From assembly GCF_004348895.1 (NCBI RefSeq), contig NZ_RRZK01000002.1:1-64000 (forward strand): a stretch of DNA of 64,000 bases, given 5' to 3'. Both the position numbers and the translations under genes were made by a program. The notes under the pieces are model-generated. The model searched no databases. It was not told the DNA's origin and saw only the letters and a program-made list of their open reading frames with translations. The DNA is from Pseudomonas vancouverensis (lineage in GTDB: Bacteria > Pseudomonadota > Gammaproteobacteria > Pseudomonadales > Pseudomonadaceae). Shown in pieces: positions 27,024 through 35,874 of the stretch; position 1 is the first letter of the stretch; the number at the start of each line of letters is the position of its first letter.

Positions 27024-28322
27024 ATGGATATCAAACAGCTCTGGCTCAACGTCCAAGCCCTTTGGGGTGCCCTCGATCAGCACCCGCTGGTGTATTCCAG
27101 TCTGGCGCTGATACTGCTGCTGACCATCGCCCTGGTCCTCGGACGAGTGGCGCGCTACCTGGTGCTGCACGGCGCCCGCATACTCGGCCGCCAACCGGCC
27201 CTGCACTGGATCAACGACTTCCTGCACAACAAGGTGTTTCATCGCCTGGCGCAAATCACGCCTTCACTGGTGATCCAGTTCGGCCTGAAGCTGGTGCCGG
27301 AACTGAGCAACACCGCGCAGAACTTCCTCGGCAACGTCGCACTGGCCTTCACCATCCTGTTCCTGCTGCTGACCGTCAGCGCCCTGCTCAACGCCCTGCT
27401 GGACATCTATGCGCGCACCGAGCACGCCCGCACTCGCTCGATCAAGGGCTACGTGCAACTGGCGAAAATGGTCCTGTACGTGTTCGGTGCCATCATCATT
27501 GTTGCCACCCTGATCGACCGCTCGCCGCTGTTGCTGCTCTCCGGTCTGGGTGCAATGTCGGCGGTGATTCTGTTGGTCTACAAGGACACCCTGCTGTCGT
27601 TCGTCGCCAGCGTGCAGTTGACCAGCAACGACATGCTGCGGGTCGGCGACTGGATCGAAATGCCCCAGGTCGGCGCCGACGGCGATGTGGTGGACATCAC
27701 CCTGCACACGGTCAAGGTGCAGAACTTCGACAAGACCATCGTCTCGATCCCGACCTGGCGGCTGATGTCCGAGTCGTTCAAGAACTGGCGCGGCATGCAG
27801 CAGTCCGGCGGCCGCCGCATCAAGCGCAGCCTGTACATCGACGCCAGCGGCGTGCGCTTCCTGCGCGACGAGGAAGAACAGAAACTCTCCCAGGTGCGTT
27901 TGCTCAGCGACTACATGACGCGCAAGCAGGCCGAACTCAAAGCCTGGAACGAGGCCCAGGGCAACGTCGCGGCCATGTCCGCCAACCGTCGCCGCATGAC
28001 CAACATCGGCACCTTCCGCGCCTATGCGCTGGCGTATCTGAAGAGTCACCCGGACATCCAGCCGAACATGACCTGCATGGTGCGCCAGATGCAGACCACG
28101 GCCCAGGGTATCCCATTGGAAATCTACTGCTTTACCCGCACCACGGCGTGGGCCGATTACGAGCGGATTCAGGGGGATATTTTCGATTACTTGCTGGCGG
28201 TGCTGCCGGAGTTCGGCCTGAGCCTGTATCAGCAACCGAGCGGGACGGACTTGCGTGCCGGGATACTGCCGGCGGTGCTGGGGGCGAGCAGTCTGCCCGA
28301 ACAGGAAAAACGCTTGATGTAA
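27024..28322 (+). CDS. Mechanosensitive ion channel, MscS family (YbdG-like)
   Basis: A 432-residue inner membrane channel. About five transmembrane helices precede the MscS beta/alpha domain, which starts at TSNDMLRVGDWIEMPQVGADGDVVDITLHTVKVQNFDKT. The insert after VPTW (FKNWRGMQQSGGRRIKRSLYIDASGVRFLRDEE) and the overall size match E. coli YbdG, a small-conductance channel of mild osmotic stress, rather than MscS itself. The pore helix is LSGLGAMSAVILLVYKDTLLSF. Single gene. Confidence 0.88.
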   Translation: MDIKQLWLNVQALWGALDQHPLVYSSLALILLLTIALVLGRVARYLVLHGARILGRQPALHWINDFLHNKVFHRLAQITPSLVIQFGLKLVPELSNTAQNFLGNVALAFTILFLLLTVSALLNALLDIYARTEHARTRSIKGYVQLAKMVLYVFGAIIIVATLIDRSPLLLLSGLGAMSAVILLVYKDTLLSFVASVQLTSNDMLRVGDWIEMPQVGADGDVVDITLHTVKVQNFDKTIVSIPTWRLMSESFKNWRGMQQSGGRRIKRSLYIDASGVRFLRDEEEQKLSQVRLLSDYMTRKQAELKAWNEAQGNVAAMSANRRRMTNIGTFRAYALAYLKSHPDIQPNMTCMVRQMQTTAQGIPLEIYCFTRTTAWADYERIQGDIFDYLLAVLPEFGLSLYQQPSGTDLRAGILPAVLGASSLPEQEKRLM

Positions 28323-28333
28323 GGCGACAAAAA

Positions 28334-28366
28334 CCTGTGGGAGCGACGGTGCGTCGTTCCCACAGG
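28334..28366. terminator. Palindrome between convergent genes
   Basis: CCTGTGGGAGCGACG and its near-perfect complement around GTG. A REP-related stem between the MscS-type gene and the convergent YcaC-like gene; likely a two-way transcript end. Confidence 0.6.
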
Positions 28367-28393
28367 CATTGTATTTACCTCTGAAGTTACGGA

Positions 28394-29038
28394 TTACTTG
28401 ATCTGCCGCTGCGGTGCCTTGTGCACCATGGTGTAGGCGTAATCCACGCCCATGCCGTACGCGCCGCTGTGCTCCAGAACCAGCTCCAACACCGCCTCGT
28501 ACGTGTCCTTGTGCGCCCAGTCACGCTGGTATTCGAGCAGGACCTGCTGCCAGGTCACCGGCACCGCACCGGCCTGGATCATGCGCTGCACCGACATGTC
28601 GTGGGCTTCCTTGCTGGTGCCGCCGGATGCGTCGGTCACGATGTACACCTCGTAGCCTTCGGCCAGGGCTTCCAGCGCCGGGAAGGTCAGGCAGACCTCG
28701 GTCCACAGTGCGGCAATGATCAACTTCTTGCGGCCGGTGGCTTTCACCGCATCCACCAGCGCCTTGTCTTCCCAGGAGTTCATCGAGGTGCGCTCGATCG
28801 GCTTTTGCTCCGGGTGCACCGCCAGCAACTCGGGCCAGATGTAACCACTGAAGCTCTCGGTTTCGACCGAGGTGTAGATGGTCGGCACGTTGAAGATCTT
28901 CGCCGCCTTGGCCAGGCCCACGGTGTTGTTCTTCAGGGTCTGACGGTCGATCGACTGCACGCCGAACGCCATTTGCGGCTGGTGGTCGATCAGGATCAGG
29001 GCGGAGTTGGTTGGGTTGAGCAGTTCACGGATAGACAT
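28394..29038 (-). CDS. Isochorismatase-family hydrolase, YcaC-like
   Basis: A 214-residue cysteine hydrolase of the isochorismatase-like superfamily. The Asp of LILIDHQPQMAFGV, the Lys region of DAVKATGRKKLIIAALWTEVC and Cys in WTEVCLTFPALEAL form the expected triad. E. coli YcaC, the closest named relative, forms octamers and has no proven substrate. No signal peptide. It is divergent from a LysR regulator with a palindrome in the shared gap, so it is probably induced by that regulator. Confidence 0.87.
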   Translation of the reverse strand: MSIRELLNPTNSALILIDHQPQMAFGVQSIDRQTLKNNTVGLAKAAKIFNVPTIYTSVETESFSGYIWPELLAVHPEQKPIERTSMNSWEDKALVDAVKATGRKKLIIAALWTEVCLTFPALEALAEGYEVYIVTDASGGTSKEAHDMSVQRMIQAGAVPVTWQQVLLEYQRDWAHKDTYEAVLELVLEHSGAYGMGVDYAYTMVHKAPQRQIK

Positions 29039-29146
29039 GGCGCGTTCCTTTTGATGTCGTTTATTTCAAGTGAGTTGAGGGTCAGTCGACTCGCCGTGAG
29101 TGGCGTTGTCGTCGGCTTGGATGTCACTTTAGGGGCTGGCCACAAA

Positions 29147-29200
29147 AGGGACAATTACCTAAAATCGAGAATCATTGATTCTAAAATAGGGACAATAATG
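29147..29200. promoter_or_regulatory. Operator-like palindrome and direct repeat between YcaC-like gene and LysR
   Basis: A perfect 7-1-7 palindrome AGAATCA-T-TGATTCT (29168-29182) lies between two copies of AGGGACAAT (29147 and 29188), the second ending just before the LysR start codon. The position suggests autoregulation plus control of the divergent YcaC-like gene. Confidence 0.55.
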
Positions 29201-30088
29201 GATCGCATCGAATGCATGCGCGCCTTCGTCGTCACAGTCGGCGAGAACGGATTTTCCGCGGCCGCCAGGGCCATGGACGTGCCCCGTTCAAAAGTCAGCA
29301 AGCAGATTCAGGCGCTGGAGGACGCCATTGGCGTTCAATTGCTGCAACGCACCACCCGCAGCCTGCACCTGACCGAGGCCGGGGCCGAGTATTTCGACGC
29401 CGCACGGGAAGTGCTGGCAGCACTGGACGAGGCCGAACAGCGGGCGCGCAATGGCATTGGCGAGTTGCGTGGGGTGTTGCGGGTCAACGCGCCGATGTCA
29501 TTCGGCTTGCGTCGGCTGGGGCCGTTGATTCCGCTGTTCCATGAACAACATCCGAACATCGAGCTACAACTGGTGCTCAGCGACCAGCAGGTCGATCCGG
29601 TGCGGGGTGGGTTTGACGTGACCATTCGCATCGCCAGCCTGCCGGACTCGACCATGGTTGCCCGGCAGTTGGCACCAGCGCCACGGATCATGGTGGCGTC
29701 CCCTGAGTATCTGGCACGTGCGGGCACGCCGCAGGTCCCGCAGGACTTGCGCAACCATCAGTGCCTCAATTACGGGTACCTGCAAAGTGGCGTCAGCCTG
29801 CAGTTGTGCAACGGCAAGGAAACCCAACGGGTCAACGTCACAGGTCCTCTGCACGCCAATAATGGCGACCTGCTCGCCCAGGCGGCCGAGGCCGGCATGG
29901 GCATCGCCCTGCTGCCCAATTTCATCGTCGAAGAGGCGCTGGCGGCCGGTCGGCTGATGCCGGTGATGTGCGAATGGCAGGCGCCGGCGATCACGATCAA
30001 CGCCGTTTACCCTTCGGCACGTCGGGTGCCGCAAAAGACCCGGACTTTCATCGAATTTCTGGTGGCACAGTTGGCCGAGAAAGATTGA
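29198..30088 (+). CDS. LysR-family regulator (AaeR/DsdC-like group)
   Basis: A 296-residue LysR protein. The ATG at 29198 (MDRIECMRAFVVTVGENGF) follows AGGGA; longer frames read through the divergent promoter. HTH FSAAARAMDVPRSKVSKQIQALE, then RTTRSLHLTEAG, which is typical of the large group related to AaeR and DmlR. The effector domain spans about 90-290. It probably controls the divergent YcaC-like hydrolase. Confidence 0.87.
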   Translation: MDRIECMRAFVVTVGENGFSAAARAMDVPRSKVSKQIQALEDAIGVQLLQRTTRSLHLTEAGAEYFDAAREVLAALDEAEQRARNGIGELRGVLRVNAPMSFGLRRLGPLIPLFHEQHPNIELQLVLSDQQVDPVRGGFDVTIRIASLPDSTMVARQLAPAPRIMVASPEYLARAGTPQVPQDLRNHQCLNYGYLQSGVSLQLCNGKETQRVNVTGPLHANNGDLLAQAAEAGMGIALLPNFIVEEALAAGRLMPVMCEWQAPAITINAVYPSARRVPQKTRTFIEFLVAQLAEKD

Positions 30089-30122
30089 AGCGCCCGGCAG
30101 TCACCTGCCGGGCACTTGCAGT

Positions 30123-30971
30123 TCAGCTGGCGGGCTGTTGGACGATGACCGTCTGCGTCGGCATCGGCGCCGGGAAACCGGCTTCGCCAAGGGCGTCCTT
30201 GATGGTGCGGTTGGTGTCGAAATAAACCTGCCAATAGTGCTCGTTGTGGCAGTAAGGCCGCACCGCCAACACCGGACCGACCAGGTTGAATTCCAGGATC
30301 TCAACGTCCACCGCCGGCTCGGCGAGCACATTGGGGATCGCCGCAATCTGTTGCTTGAGCAAGGCTGCTGCGGCCTTCCAGTCGGTTGCACCGGACAGCT
30401 GTGCCTTGAGTTCGACACGGCGGAACGGGTTGTGGGTGAAGTTCTGGATGTTGTCGCTGAAAATCTTGTTGTTACCGACCAGGGTCAGCACGTTGTCCGG
30501 GGTATTGATCGCGGTGGCAAAAAGGCCGATCTCGGTGACCGTCCCGGTGACCCCGCCTGCGCAGATGAAGTCACCGACCTTGAACGGGCGCAACACGATA
30601 ATGAAAGCGCCGGCGGCCAGATTGGCCAGCAACCCCGACCAGGCCATGCCGATCGCCAGACCGACCGCCGCGAGCAGCGCAGCGAAAGTGGTCGTCTGCA
30701 TCCCCAGGTAACCGAGGATACCGATCACCAGAATGATGTTCAGGGTCACGGTAATGGCCGATCCCACATAACGCAGGACGGTCGGGTCGACCTTCTGTTT
30801 GGACAGCGCGCGCTGGACCATGCCGACCGCAAAACCGATCAGCCAGCGCCCGACGATCCAGAAGGCGATGGCGGTCAGAATCTTCACCGCAAAAGCGGCA
30901 CCGTACACTTGTACCGTCGCGACCAGCGCGTTGAACTTCGCGGTTGTCACGCCAACAATGGACTCGTCCAT
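30123..30971 (-). CDS. Small-conductance mechanosensitive channel, MscS
   Basis: A 282-residue channel with the classical MscS plan: three transmembrane helices, the Gly/Ala-rich pore helix ALLAAVGLAIGMAWSGLLAN (about residues 93-112), then the beta domain RPFKVGDFICAGGVTGTVTEIGLFAT and an alpha/beta cytoplasmic cage ending in a short C-terminus. Length close to E. coli MscS (286). Releases solutes on hypo-osmotic shock. This is the second MscS-type gene in the window, 3 kb from the YbdG-like one. Confidence 0.9.
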   Translation of the reverse strand: MDESIVGVTTAKFNALVATVQVYGAAFAVKILTAIAFWIVGRWLIGFAVGMVQRALSKQKVDPTVLRYVGSAITVTLNIILVIGILGYLGMQTTTFAALLAAVGLAIGMAWSGLLANLAAGAFIIVLRPFKVGDFICAGGVTGTVTEIGLFATAINTPDNVLTLVGNNKIFSDNIQNFTHNPFRRVELKAQLSGATDWKAAAALLKQQIAAIPNVLAEPAVDVEILEFNLVGPVLAVRPYCHNEHYWQVYFDTNRTIKDALGEAGFPAPMPTQTVIVQQPAS

Positions 30972-31076
30972 GGCAAGGGCTCATAGGAGATGATGGGGTC
31001 TCCAGAACACTAGCACAGCCCCTGCGGCCCGCCAGTCGGCAGGCTGCAGGGTATCAATGCCCCCGCTTTGCGTGGC

Positions 31077-31943
31077 TCAGGCCGGCGCCAAAGACTTGCG
31101 TACACCCAAACGACTGATCCACACCGCCCCCAGGATCACTGCCCCTCCGAGCAACAGTCGCCCCAACTCTTCATGCTGATTCCAGATCAGCAAATTGAGC
31201 AAAAGCCCGACCGGTACGTGCAGATTGTTCATCACCGCCAGTGTCCCGCCGTTCACCAGGCAGGCGCCCTTGTTCCACCAGTACAGCCCCAATGCGGTCG
31301 AAACCAGGCCAAGGAACAGCAGCACGCCCCATTGCAGCGGCGCCTCGGGCAGGAAGTTCTGTTTGCCGAACAGCAGGAACGCCGGCAACGCTACCGCCAA
31401 AGCGCCGAGGTAGAAGTAACCGAAGCGCCGGTAATGCGGCAGATCACTTGGATGGCGTGCGACCAGGTGCTTGTACAGCACTTGCCCGGCGGCGTAGGTG
31501 AAGTTGGCCAGTTGCAGCAGCAGGAAACCCATGAAGAAGTCCGGGTTGATCCGGTCATAGCGAATCACCGCCGCGCCCGCCACAGCCACCAGTGCCGCCA
31601 CCAGCGCCCACGGATTGAAGCGCCGGTTCAATGCGTCTTCAATCAGGGTCACGTGCAGCGGCGTGAGGATGGTGAACAGCAGCACTTCCGGCACGGTGAG
31701 TACGCGAAAGCTCAGGTACAGGCAGACGTAAGTCACGCCGAACTGCAAGGCACCGATCAGCAGCATGCCACGCATGAACGCCGGCTCCACCGAGCGCCAG
31801 CGGGTCAGCGGAATGAACACCAGCCCCGCCAGCAACACGCGCACCAGCACGGCAAAATAACTGTCGACATGACCGGCCAGGTACTCGCCGATCAAACTGA
31901 AGGAAAACGCCTGGATCAGCGTGACAAAAAGTAGATAGCCCAT
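31077..31943 (-). CDS. DMT-superfamily transporter (EamA family)
   Basis: A 288-residue protein with ten hydrophobic helices in two EamA repeats. It begins MGYLLFVTLIQAFSFSLIGEYLAGHVDS, and the second repeat contains LNLLIWNQHEELGRLLLGGA. Matches the carboxylate/amino acid/amine transporter subgroup of the DMT superfamily. Substrate unknown. The gene stands alone. Confidence 0.82.
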   Translation of the reverse strand: MGYLLFVTLIQAFSFSLIGEYLAGHVDSYFAVLVRVLLAGLVFIPLTRWRSVEPAFMRGMLLIGALQFGVTYVCLYLSFRVLTVPEVLLFTILTPLHVTLIEDALNRRFNPWALVAALVAVAGAAVIRYDRINPDFFMGFLLLQLANFTYAAGQVLYKHLVARHPSDLPHYRRFGYFYLGALAVALPAFLLFGKQNFLPEAPLQWGVLLFLGLVSTALGLYWWNKGACLVNGGTLAVMNNLHVPVGLLLNLLIWNQHEELGRLLLGGAVILGAVWISRLGVRKSLAPA

Positions 31944-32019
31944 GCTCGCCTCGTTTTGAATGGCGGCGAAGATAGCGGGTTTTGCCGGTTATCGCGAACC
32001 CTCAAACAATACAAATCAC

Positions 32020-32112
32020 TGGAGGAGCCGGCTTGCTGGCAATAGCGTTATTTCCTGCAAACATCATCGTTGACTGACACTCGGATATCACCAGCAAGAC
32101 GGCTCCTGCAGG
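32020..32112. repeat. REP-like doublet, AGGAGCCGGC subfamily
   Basis: GGAGGAGCCGGCTTGCTGGC and the inverse form CCAGCAAGACGGCTCCTGCA flank about 40 bp. This subfamily differs from the GGGAGC doublets elsewhere in the window. Confidence 0.65.
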
Positions 32113-32139
32113 TCTTGTACAGCAGCTTGAATTACAGGC

Positions 32140-32178
32140 AAAAAAAAGCCCGATCTCGCTAAAGCGTTCAATCGGGCT
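32140..32178 (-). terminator. Rho-independent terminator after azoreductase
   Basis: On the minus strand AGCCCGAT pairs with ATCGGGCT and is followed by eight T residues. It lies about 110 bp past the azoreductase stop. Confidence 0.8.
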
Positions 32179-32285
32179 ACAGCACTCAGGAGCAACAAGT
32201 GCAAAGGGAGGTTCGATGCGCGTACAGGCTTGAAGGGTTGCGCCAGGTCACTAGACCATCCAGCGATTATCTGACGATTAACATA

Positions 32286-32885
32286 TCAAGCCACTTGAGA
32301 AAGCCGGGCGTTGGCCTGGTTGAGGCCTTTCTCCTGGAAGTCGCCGCCCAGGTTCATGCCCTCGGCGTGAATAAAGGTCACGTCATGGATGCCGATGAAG
32401 CCCATGACCTGGCGCAGGTACGGTTCCTGGTGATCGGCGGTGCTGCCGGCGTAGATACCGCCGCGAGCGGTCAGCACGTAGGCGCGCTTGCCGTTGAGCA
32501 GGCCTTGCGGGCCGGTTTCGGTGTACTTGAAGGTCACACCGGCACGCAGCACATGGTCGAGCCAGGCTTTCAGGGTGCTGGGGATCGCGAAGTTGTACAT
32601 GGGCGCGGCCATGACCAGCACATCGGCGGCGAGCAACTCGTCAGTCAGCTGATTGGAGCGTTCCAGGGAAAGCTGCTCGATGTCGCTGCGCTGCTCGGCA
32701 GGCTTCATCCAGCCACCCAGCAGGTTGATGTCCAGGTGCGGTACCGGGTTCACGGCCAGGTCACGGACGGTGATCTGGTCATTGGGGTGTGCAGCTTTCC
32801 ACTGACTGATGAAGGTCTGGGTCAGTTGACGGGATACCGAGTCTTGCTGACGGGCACTGCTTTCGATGATCAGAACGCGGGACAT
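32286..32885 (-). CDS. azoR: FMN-dependent NADH:quinone/azo reductase
   Basis: A 199-residue flavodoxin-like protein of the AzoR family: N-terminal FMN loop SSARQQDSVSRQLT, PMYNFAIPSTLKAWLDHVLRAGVTFKYTETGPQGL in the centre (FMN and substrate contacts) and VLTARGGIYAGS. Two-electron reduction of quinones and azo compounds, in the cytoplasm. In my recollection the same order as PAO1 PA3223-PA3228 begins here. It ends at a terminator. Confidence 0.9.
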   Translation of the reverse strand: MSRVLIIESSARQQDSVSRQLTQTFISQWKAAHPNDQITVRDLAVNPVPHLDINLLGGWMKPAEQRSDIEQLSLERSNQLTDELLAADVLVMAAPMYNFAIPSTLKAWLDHVLRAGVTFKYTETGPQGLLNGKRAYVLTARGGIYAGSTADHQEPYLRQVMGFIGIHDVTFIHAEGMNLGGDFQEKGLNQANARLSQVA

Positions 32886-33016
32886 GGGCTGTAGCCTCCA
32901 TCTGAGAATGCTGTAAGTCGATGGAGTGAAGGTTAAACAGAGTCGTATCGATGAAAAAGCGCAAATAACTGCTATAACCCATCAATAAATTCGTTTATAA
33001 GCAACCCATGCCCCTC

Positions 33017-33105
33017 ATGTGGGAACGAGCCTGCTCGCGATGCGGTGAGTCAGTGGCAACACCTGTGACTGACACACCATCGCGAGCAGGCTCGCTCCTA
33101 CAGGG
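33017..33105. repeat. REP doublet (REPIN)
   Basis: GTGGGAACGAGCCTGCTCGC and CGCGAGCAGGCTCGCTCC flank about 35 bp with partial inverted symmetry (GTCAGTGG...TGACTGAC). Confidence 0.78.
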
Positions 33106-33112
33106 GAAAGCG

Positions 33113-33427
33113 TTATTTCGGTGTGCAGGTCAGCACGATGCGCAGCTTGATGATGTCCCGGCTGAATTTGGCCGTGACATTCTTGTGTTTGCCGGCCGGC
33201 ACTTCGAGTTTGCGGGTGCGCGGCGCTTCCGGGCCATTGCTGAAGACCGCCTTGCAATCGGCATCGACATCGCCGTAGTTCGCCACCTGAATGGAGCCGA
33301 TGTCGCTGTCGGTGGCATAGGTTTCGTAGTCGATCTTCATGCCGTTGAGGTTTTTCTGCACATCGATCGGATAAGCAAACGCGGTCAGCGGCAACATCGC
33401 CAGCAACGCACAACACAACTTTTTCAT
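33113..33427 (-). CDS. Small secreted protein of unknown function (104 residues)
   Basis: A 104-residue protein with a signal peptide (MKKLCCALLAMLPLTAFA, cleavage after AFA). The mature part is beta-rich (YPIDVQKNLNGMKIDYETY, IGSIQVANYGDVDADCKAVFS, RTRKLEVPAGKHKNVTAKFSR) with two Cys that probably form a disulfide. Some databases label this family 3-phosphoglycerate kinase, which the sequence does not support. The matching PAO1 position is PA3224, from memory. Divergent from the LysR gene. Confidence 0.78.
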   Translation of the reverse strand: MKKLCCALLAMLPLTAFAYPIDVQKNLNGMKIDYETYATDSDIGSIQVANYGDVDADCKAVFSNGPEAPRTRKLEVPAGKHKNVTAKFSRDIIKLRIVLTCTPK

Positions 33428-33476
33428 TCGGCAGCCTCCATTAGGGGCCGCCAGCTTAGGACAAGAGGAGCTCAAC

Positions 33477-34400
33477 ATGAAAGCGCCCCGCGTGACCCTT
33501 GATCAATGGCGAACGCTGCAGGCCGTGGTCGATCACGGTGGTTTCGCCCAGGCCGCCGAAGCGTTGCACCGCTCGCAATCGTCGGTCAGCTATACCGTGG
33601 CGCGCATGCAGGACCAGCTCGGCGTGCCGTTGCTGCGAATCGACGGGCGCAAGGCTGTGCTGACCGAAGCCGGCGGCGTGTTGTTGCGTCGCTCGCGGCA
33701 ACTGGTGAAACAGGCCAGCCAGCTCGAAGACCTCGCCCATCACATGGAACAGGGCTGGGAAGCCGAAGTACGCCTGGTGGTCGACGCCGCTTACCCTAGC
33801 GCCCGTCTCGTCCGCGCCCTGACCGCGTTCATGCCGCAAAGCCGTGGCTGCCGGGTGCGCCTGCGCGAGGAAGTATTGTCGGGCGTGGAAGAAGTGTTGC
33901 TCGAAGGCGTCGCCGACCTGGCCATCACCGGTTTGAGCATTCCCGGTTATCTGGGCGCGGAATTGAGCGACGTCGAATTCGTCGCGGTCGCCCACCCTGA
34001 ACACCCGCTGCACCGCCTGAATCGCGAACTGAACTTCCAGGACCTGGAAAGCCAGATGCAGGTGGTGATCCGCGACTCCGGTCGCCAGCAACCACGGGAC
34101 GTCGGCTGGCTCGGCGCCGAACAGCGCTGGACCGTCGGCAGCCTGGCCACCGCCGCCACCTTCGTCAGCAGTGGCCTGGGCTTCGCCTGGCTGCCGCGCC
34201 ACCTGATCGAACGGGAGCTGCGAGAAGGCACGCTCAAGCTGCTACCGTTGGACCAGGGCGGCAGCCGCAACCCGAGTTTTTACCTGTACTCGAACAAGGA
34301 CAAACCCCTGGGGCCAGCCACGCAGATTCTCATCGAGCTGCTGCGCACCTTTGACACCGCGCCGCTGGACGCGCCGTTTGCCGCCCCTGAACAAGCCTGA
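33477..34400 (+). CDS. LysR-family regulator (PA3225-like)
   Basis: A 307-residue LysR protein. HTH GGFAQAAEALHRSQSSVSYTVARMQ, then a long effector domain with ATFVSSGLGFAWLPRHLIE. The C-terminal tail is rich in Pro and Ala. It is upstream of the hydrolase, cyclophilin and ABC genes. In P. aeruginosa the regulator at this position (PA3225) has been reported as a repressor of antibiotic resistance functions including the nearby ABC gene; transfer of that role here is inference. Only 14 bp separate it from the hydrolase gene. Confidence 0.86.
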   Translation: MKAPRVTLDQWRTLQAVVDHGGFAQAAEALHRSQSSVSYTVARMQDQLGVPLLRIDGRKAVLTEAGGVLLRRSRQLVKQASQLEDLAHHMEQGWEAEVRLVVDAAYPSARLVRALTAFMPQSRGCRVRLREEVLSGVEEVLLEGVADLAITGLSIPGYLGAELSDVEFVAVAHPEHPLHRLNRELNFQDLESQMQVVIRDSGRQQPRDVGWLGAEQRWTVGSLATAATFVSSGLGFAWLPRHLIERELREGTLKLLPLDQGGSRNPSFYLYSNKDKPLGPATQILIELLRTFDTAPLDAPFAAPEQA

Positions 34401-34414
34401 CAAGGAGTGTACGC

Positions 34415-35230
34415 ATGGCCTATTTCGAACACGAAGGTTGCAACCTGCACTATGAGGAATACGGCCACGGCACGCCGCTGCTGCTGGTCCACGGGCTCGG
34501 TTCCAGCACTCTGGACTGGGAAAAGCAGATCCCGGCCCTGGCCAGCCGCTACCGGGTGATCGTCGCGGATGTACGCGGTCACGGCCGCTCCGACAAACCC
34601 CGGGAGCGCTACAGCATTGCCGGCTTCAGCGCCGACCTGGTCGCCCTGATCGAACACTTGAACCTCGGCCCGGTACATTATGTGGGCCTGTCGATGGGCG
34701 GGATGATCGGTTTTCAACTGGCTGTGGATCAGCCGCAACTGCTCAGGAGCCTGTGCATCGTCAACAGCGCGCCCGAGGTCAAGTTGCGCAGTCGCGACGA
34801 CTACTGGCAGTGGTTCAAGCGCTGGAGCCTGATGCATGCACTGAGCCTGCGTACCATCGGCAAAGCGCTGGGCGGCAAGCTGTTTCCCAAGCCCGAGCAA
34901 GCCGATCTGCGAGAAAAAATGGCCGAGCGCTGGGCAAAAAACGACAAACATGCTTATCTCGCCAGCTTCAATGCCATTGTCGGCTGGGGTGTTCAGGAAC
35001 GACTTTCGCGAGTGTCCTGTCCAACCCTCATCGTCAGCGCCGACCGTGACTACACCCCGGTCTCGCTGAAGGAAAACTACGTAAAACTGCTGCCCGATGC
35101 GCGGCTGGTGGTGATCGCCGATTCCCGTCACGCCACGCCGCTGGACCAGCCCGAACGCTTCAACCAGACACTGCTCGAGTTTCTCAGCGCAGTTGATACC
35201 ACTCCAATCAGGATCCCTGACCCATGCTGA
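34415..35230 (+). CDS. Alpha/beta-hydrolase
   Basis: A 271-residue alpha/beta-hydrolase. The oxyanion-loop region is [17 protein letters not shown], the nucleophile elbow is GLSMGG (Ser about residue 95), an acid is expected in [11 protein letters not shown] and the His in [15 protein letters not shown]. No signal peptide. Similar to esterases and beta-ketoadipate enol-lactonase-like proteins; substrate unknown. Its stop codon overlaps the start of the cyclophilin gene by 7 bp, so translation is coupled. Confidence 0.88.
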   Translation: MAYFEHEGCNLHYEEYGHGTPLLLVHGLGSSTLDWEKQIPALASRYRVIVADVRGHGRSDKPRERYSIAGFSADLVALIEHLNLGPVHYVGLSMGGMIGFQLAVDQPQLLRSLCIVNSAPEVKLRSRDDYWQWFKRWSLMHALSLRTIGKALGGKLFPKPEQADLREKMAERWAKNDKHAYLASFNAIVGWGVQERLSRVSCPTLIVSADRDYTPVSLKENYVKLLPDARLVVIADSRHATPLDQPERFNQTLLEFLSAVDTTPIRIPDPC

Positions 35231-35781
35231 AAAAAATCGCCCTCGCCGCCGGCTCCGTTCTGTTTGCCGCCAACCTGATGGCTGCGACGCCGGAAAAAGC
35301 GCCGCACGTATTGCTGGACACCACCAACGGCCAGATCGAAATCGAACTGGACCCGGTCAAGGCGCCCAACAGCACCAAGAACTTTCTCCAGTACGTCGAC
35401 AGCGGCTTCTACAACAACACGATTTTCCACCGTGTGATCCCGGGCTTCATGGTTCAGGGCGGTGGTTTCACTCAGCAAATGCAGCAGAAAGAAACCAAGG
35501 CCCCGATCAAGAACGAGCACAAGAACGGTCTGGTCAACGTTCGCGGCACCTTGTCGATGGCGCGCACCTCCGATCCGGATTCGGCCACCAGCCAGTTCTT
35601 CATCAACGTCAAGGACAACGATTTCCTCGACCAGGGTGATGGTTACGCCGTGTTCGGCAAAGTGGTCAAAGGCATGGATGTGGTCGACATCATCGTCAAT
35701 TCGCCGACCACCGTGCGCAACGGCATGAAAGACGTGCCGGCCGATCCGGTGTTCATCAAGTCGGCCAAACGGATCGACTGA
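35224..35781 (+). CDS. ppiA: Periplasmic peptidyl-prolyl cis-trans isomerase, cyclophilin type
   Basis: A 185-residue cyclophilin with a signal peptide ([20 protein letters not shown], cleavage near residue 20). The catalytic Arg is in [15 protein letters not shown], with Phe in [14 protein letters not shown] and the [12 protein letters not shown] end. Catalyses proline isomerisation in periplasmic proteins; the signal peptide distinguishes it from cytoplasmic PpiB. Coupled by 7-bp overlap to the hydrolase gene. Confidence 0.92.
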   Translation: MLKKIALAAGSVLFAANLMAATPEKAPHVLLDTTNGQIEIELDPVKAPNSTKNFLQYVDSGFYNNTIFHRVIPGFMVQGGGFTQQMQQKETKAPIKNEHKNGLVNVRGTLSMARTSDPDSATSQFFINVKDNDFLDQGDGYAVFGKVVKGMDVVDIIVNSPTTVRNGMKDVPADPVFIKSAKRID

Positions 35782-35809
35782 GACTAAGCTGGACAAGGAT
35801 GTCCGAGCC

Positions 35810-35830
35810 GTTGCCGGTTATACCGGCAAC
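35810..35830 (+). terminator. Hairpin after ppiA without T run
   Basis: Perfect 9-bp stem GTTGCCGGT / ACCGGCAAC with a TAT loop, lacking a T tract. It may only attenuate or stabilise the transcript before the ABC gene. Confidence 0.5.
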
Positions 35831-35874
35831 GCTCAAACCGTTTAAAGGAGAGCCCGCCCGCGGGCGAAAAACCG

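Larger units (their letters stand above)
31944..32285. other. Intergenic region with decayed REP doublet and terminator
   Basis: 342 bp without a gene. It contains a REP-like doublet of the AGGAGCCGGCTTGCTGGC type at 32020-32112 and the terminator for the azoreductase gene at 32140-32178. Confidence 0.6.

Noticed and set aside
33113..33427. Label 3-phosphoglycerate kinase for the small secreted protein
   Set aside because: A 104-residue protein with a signal peptide cannot be a 390-residue cytoplasmic kinase.
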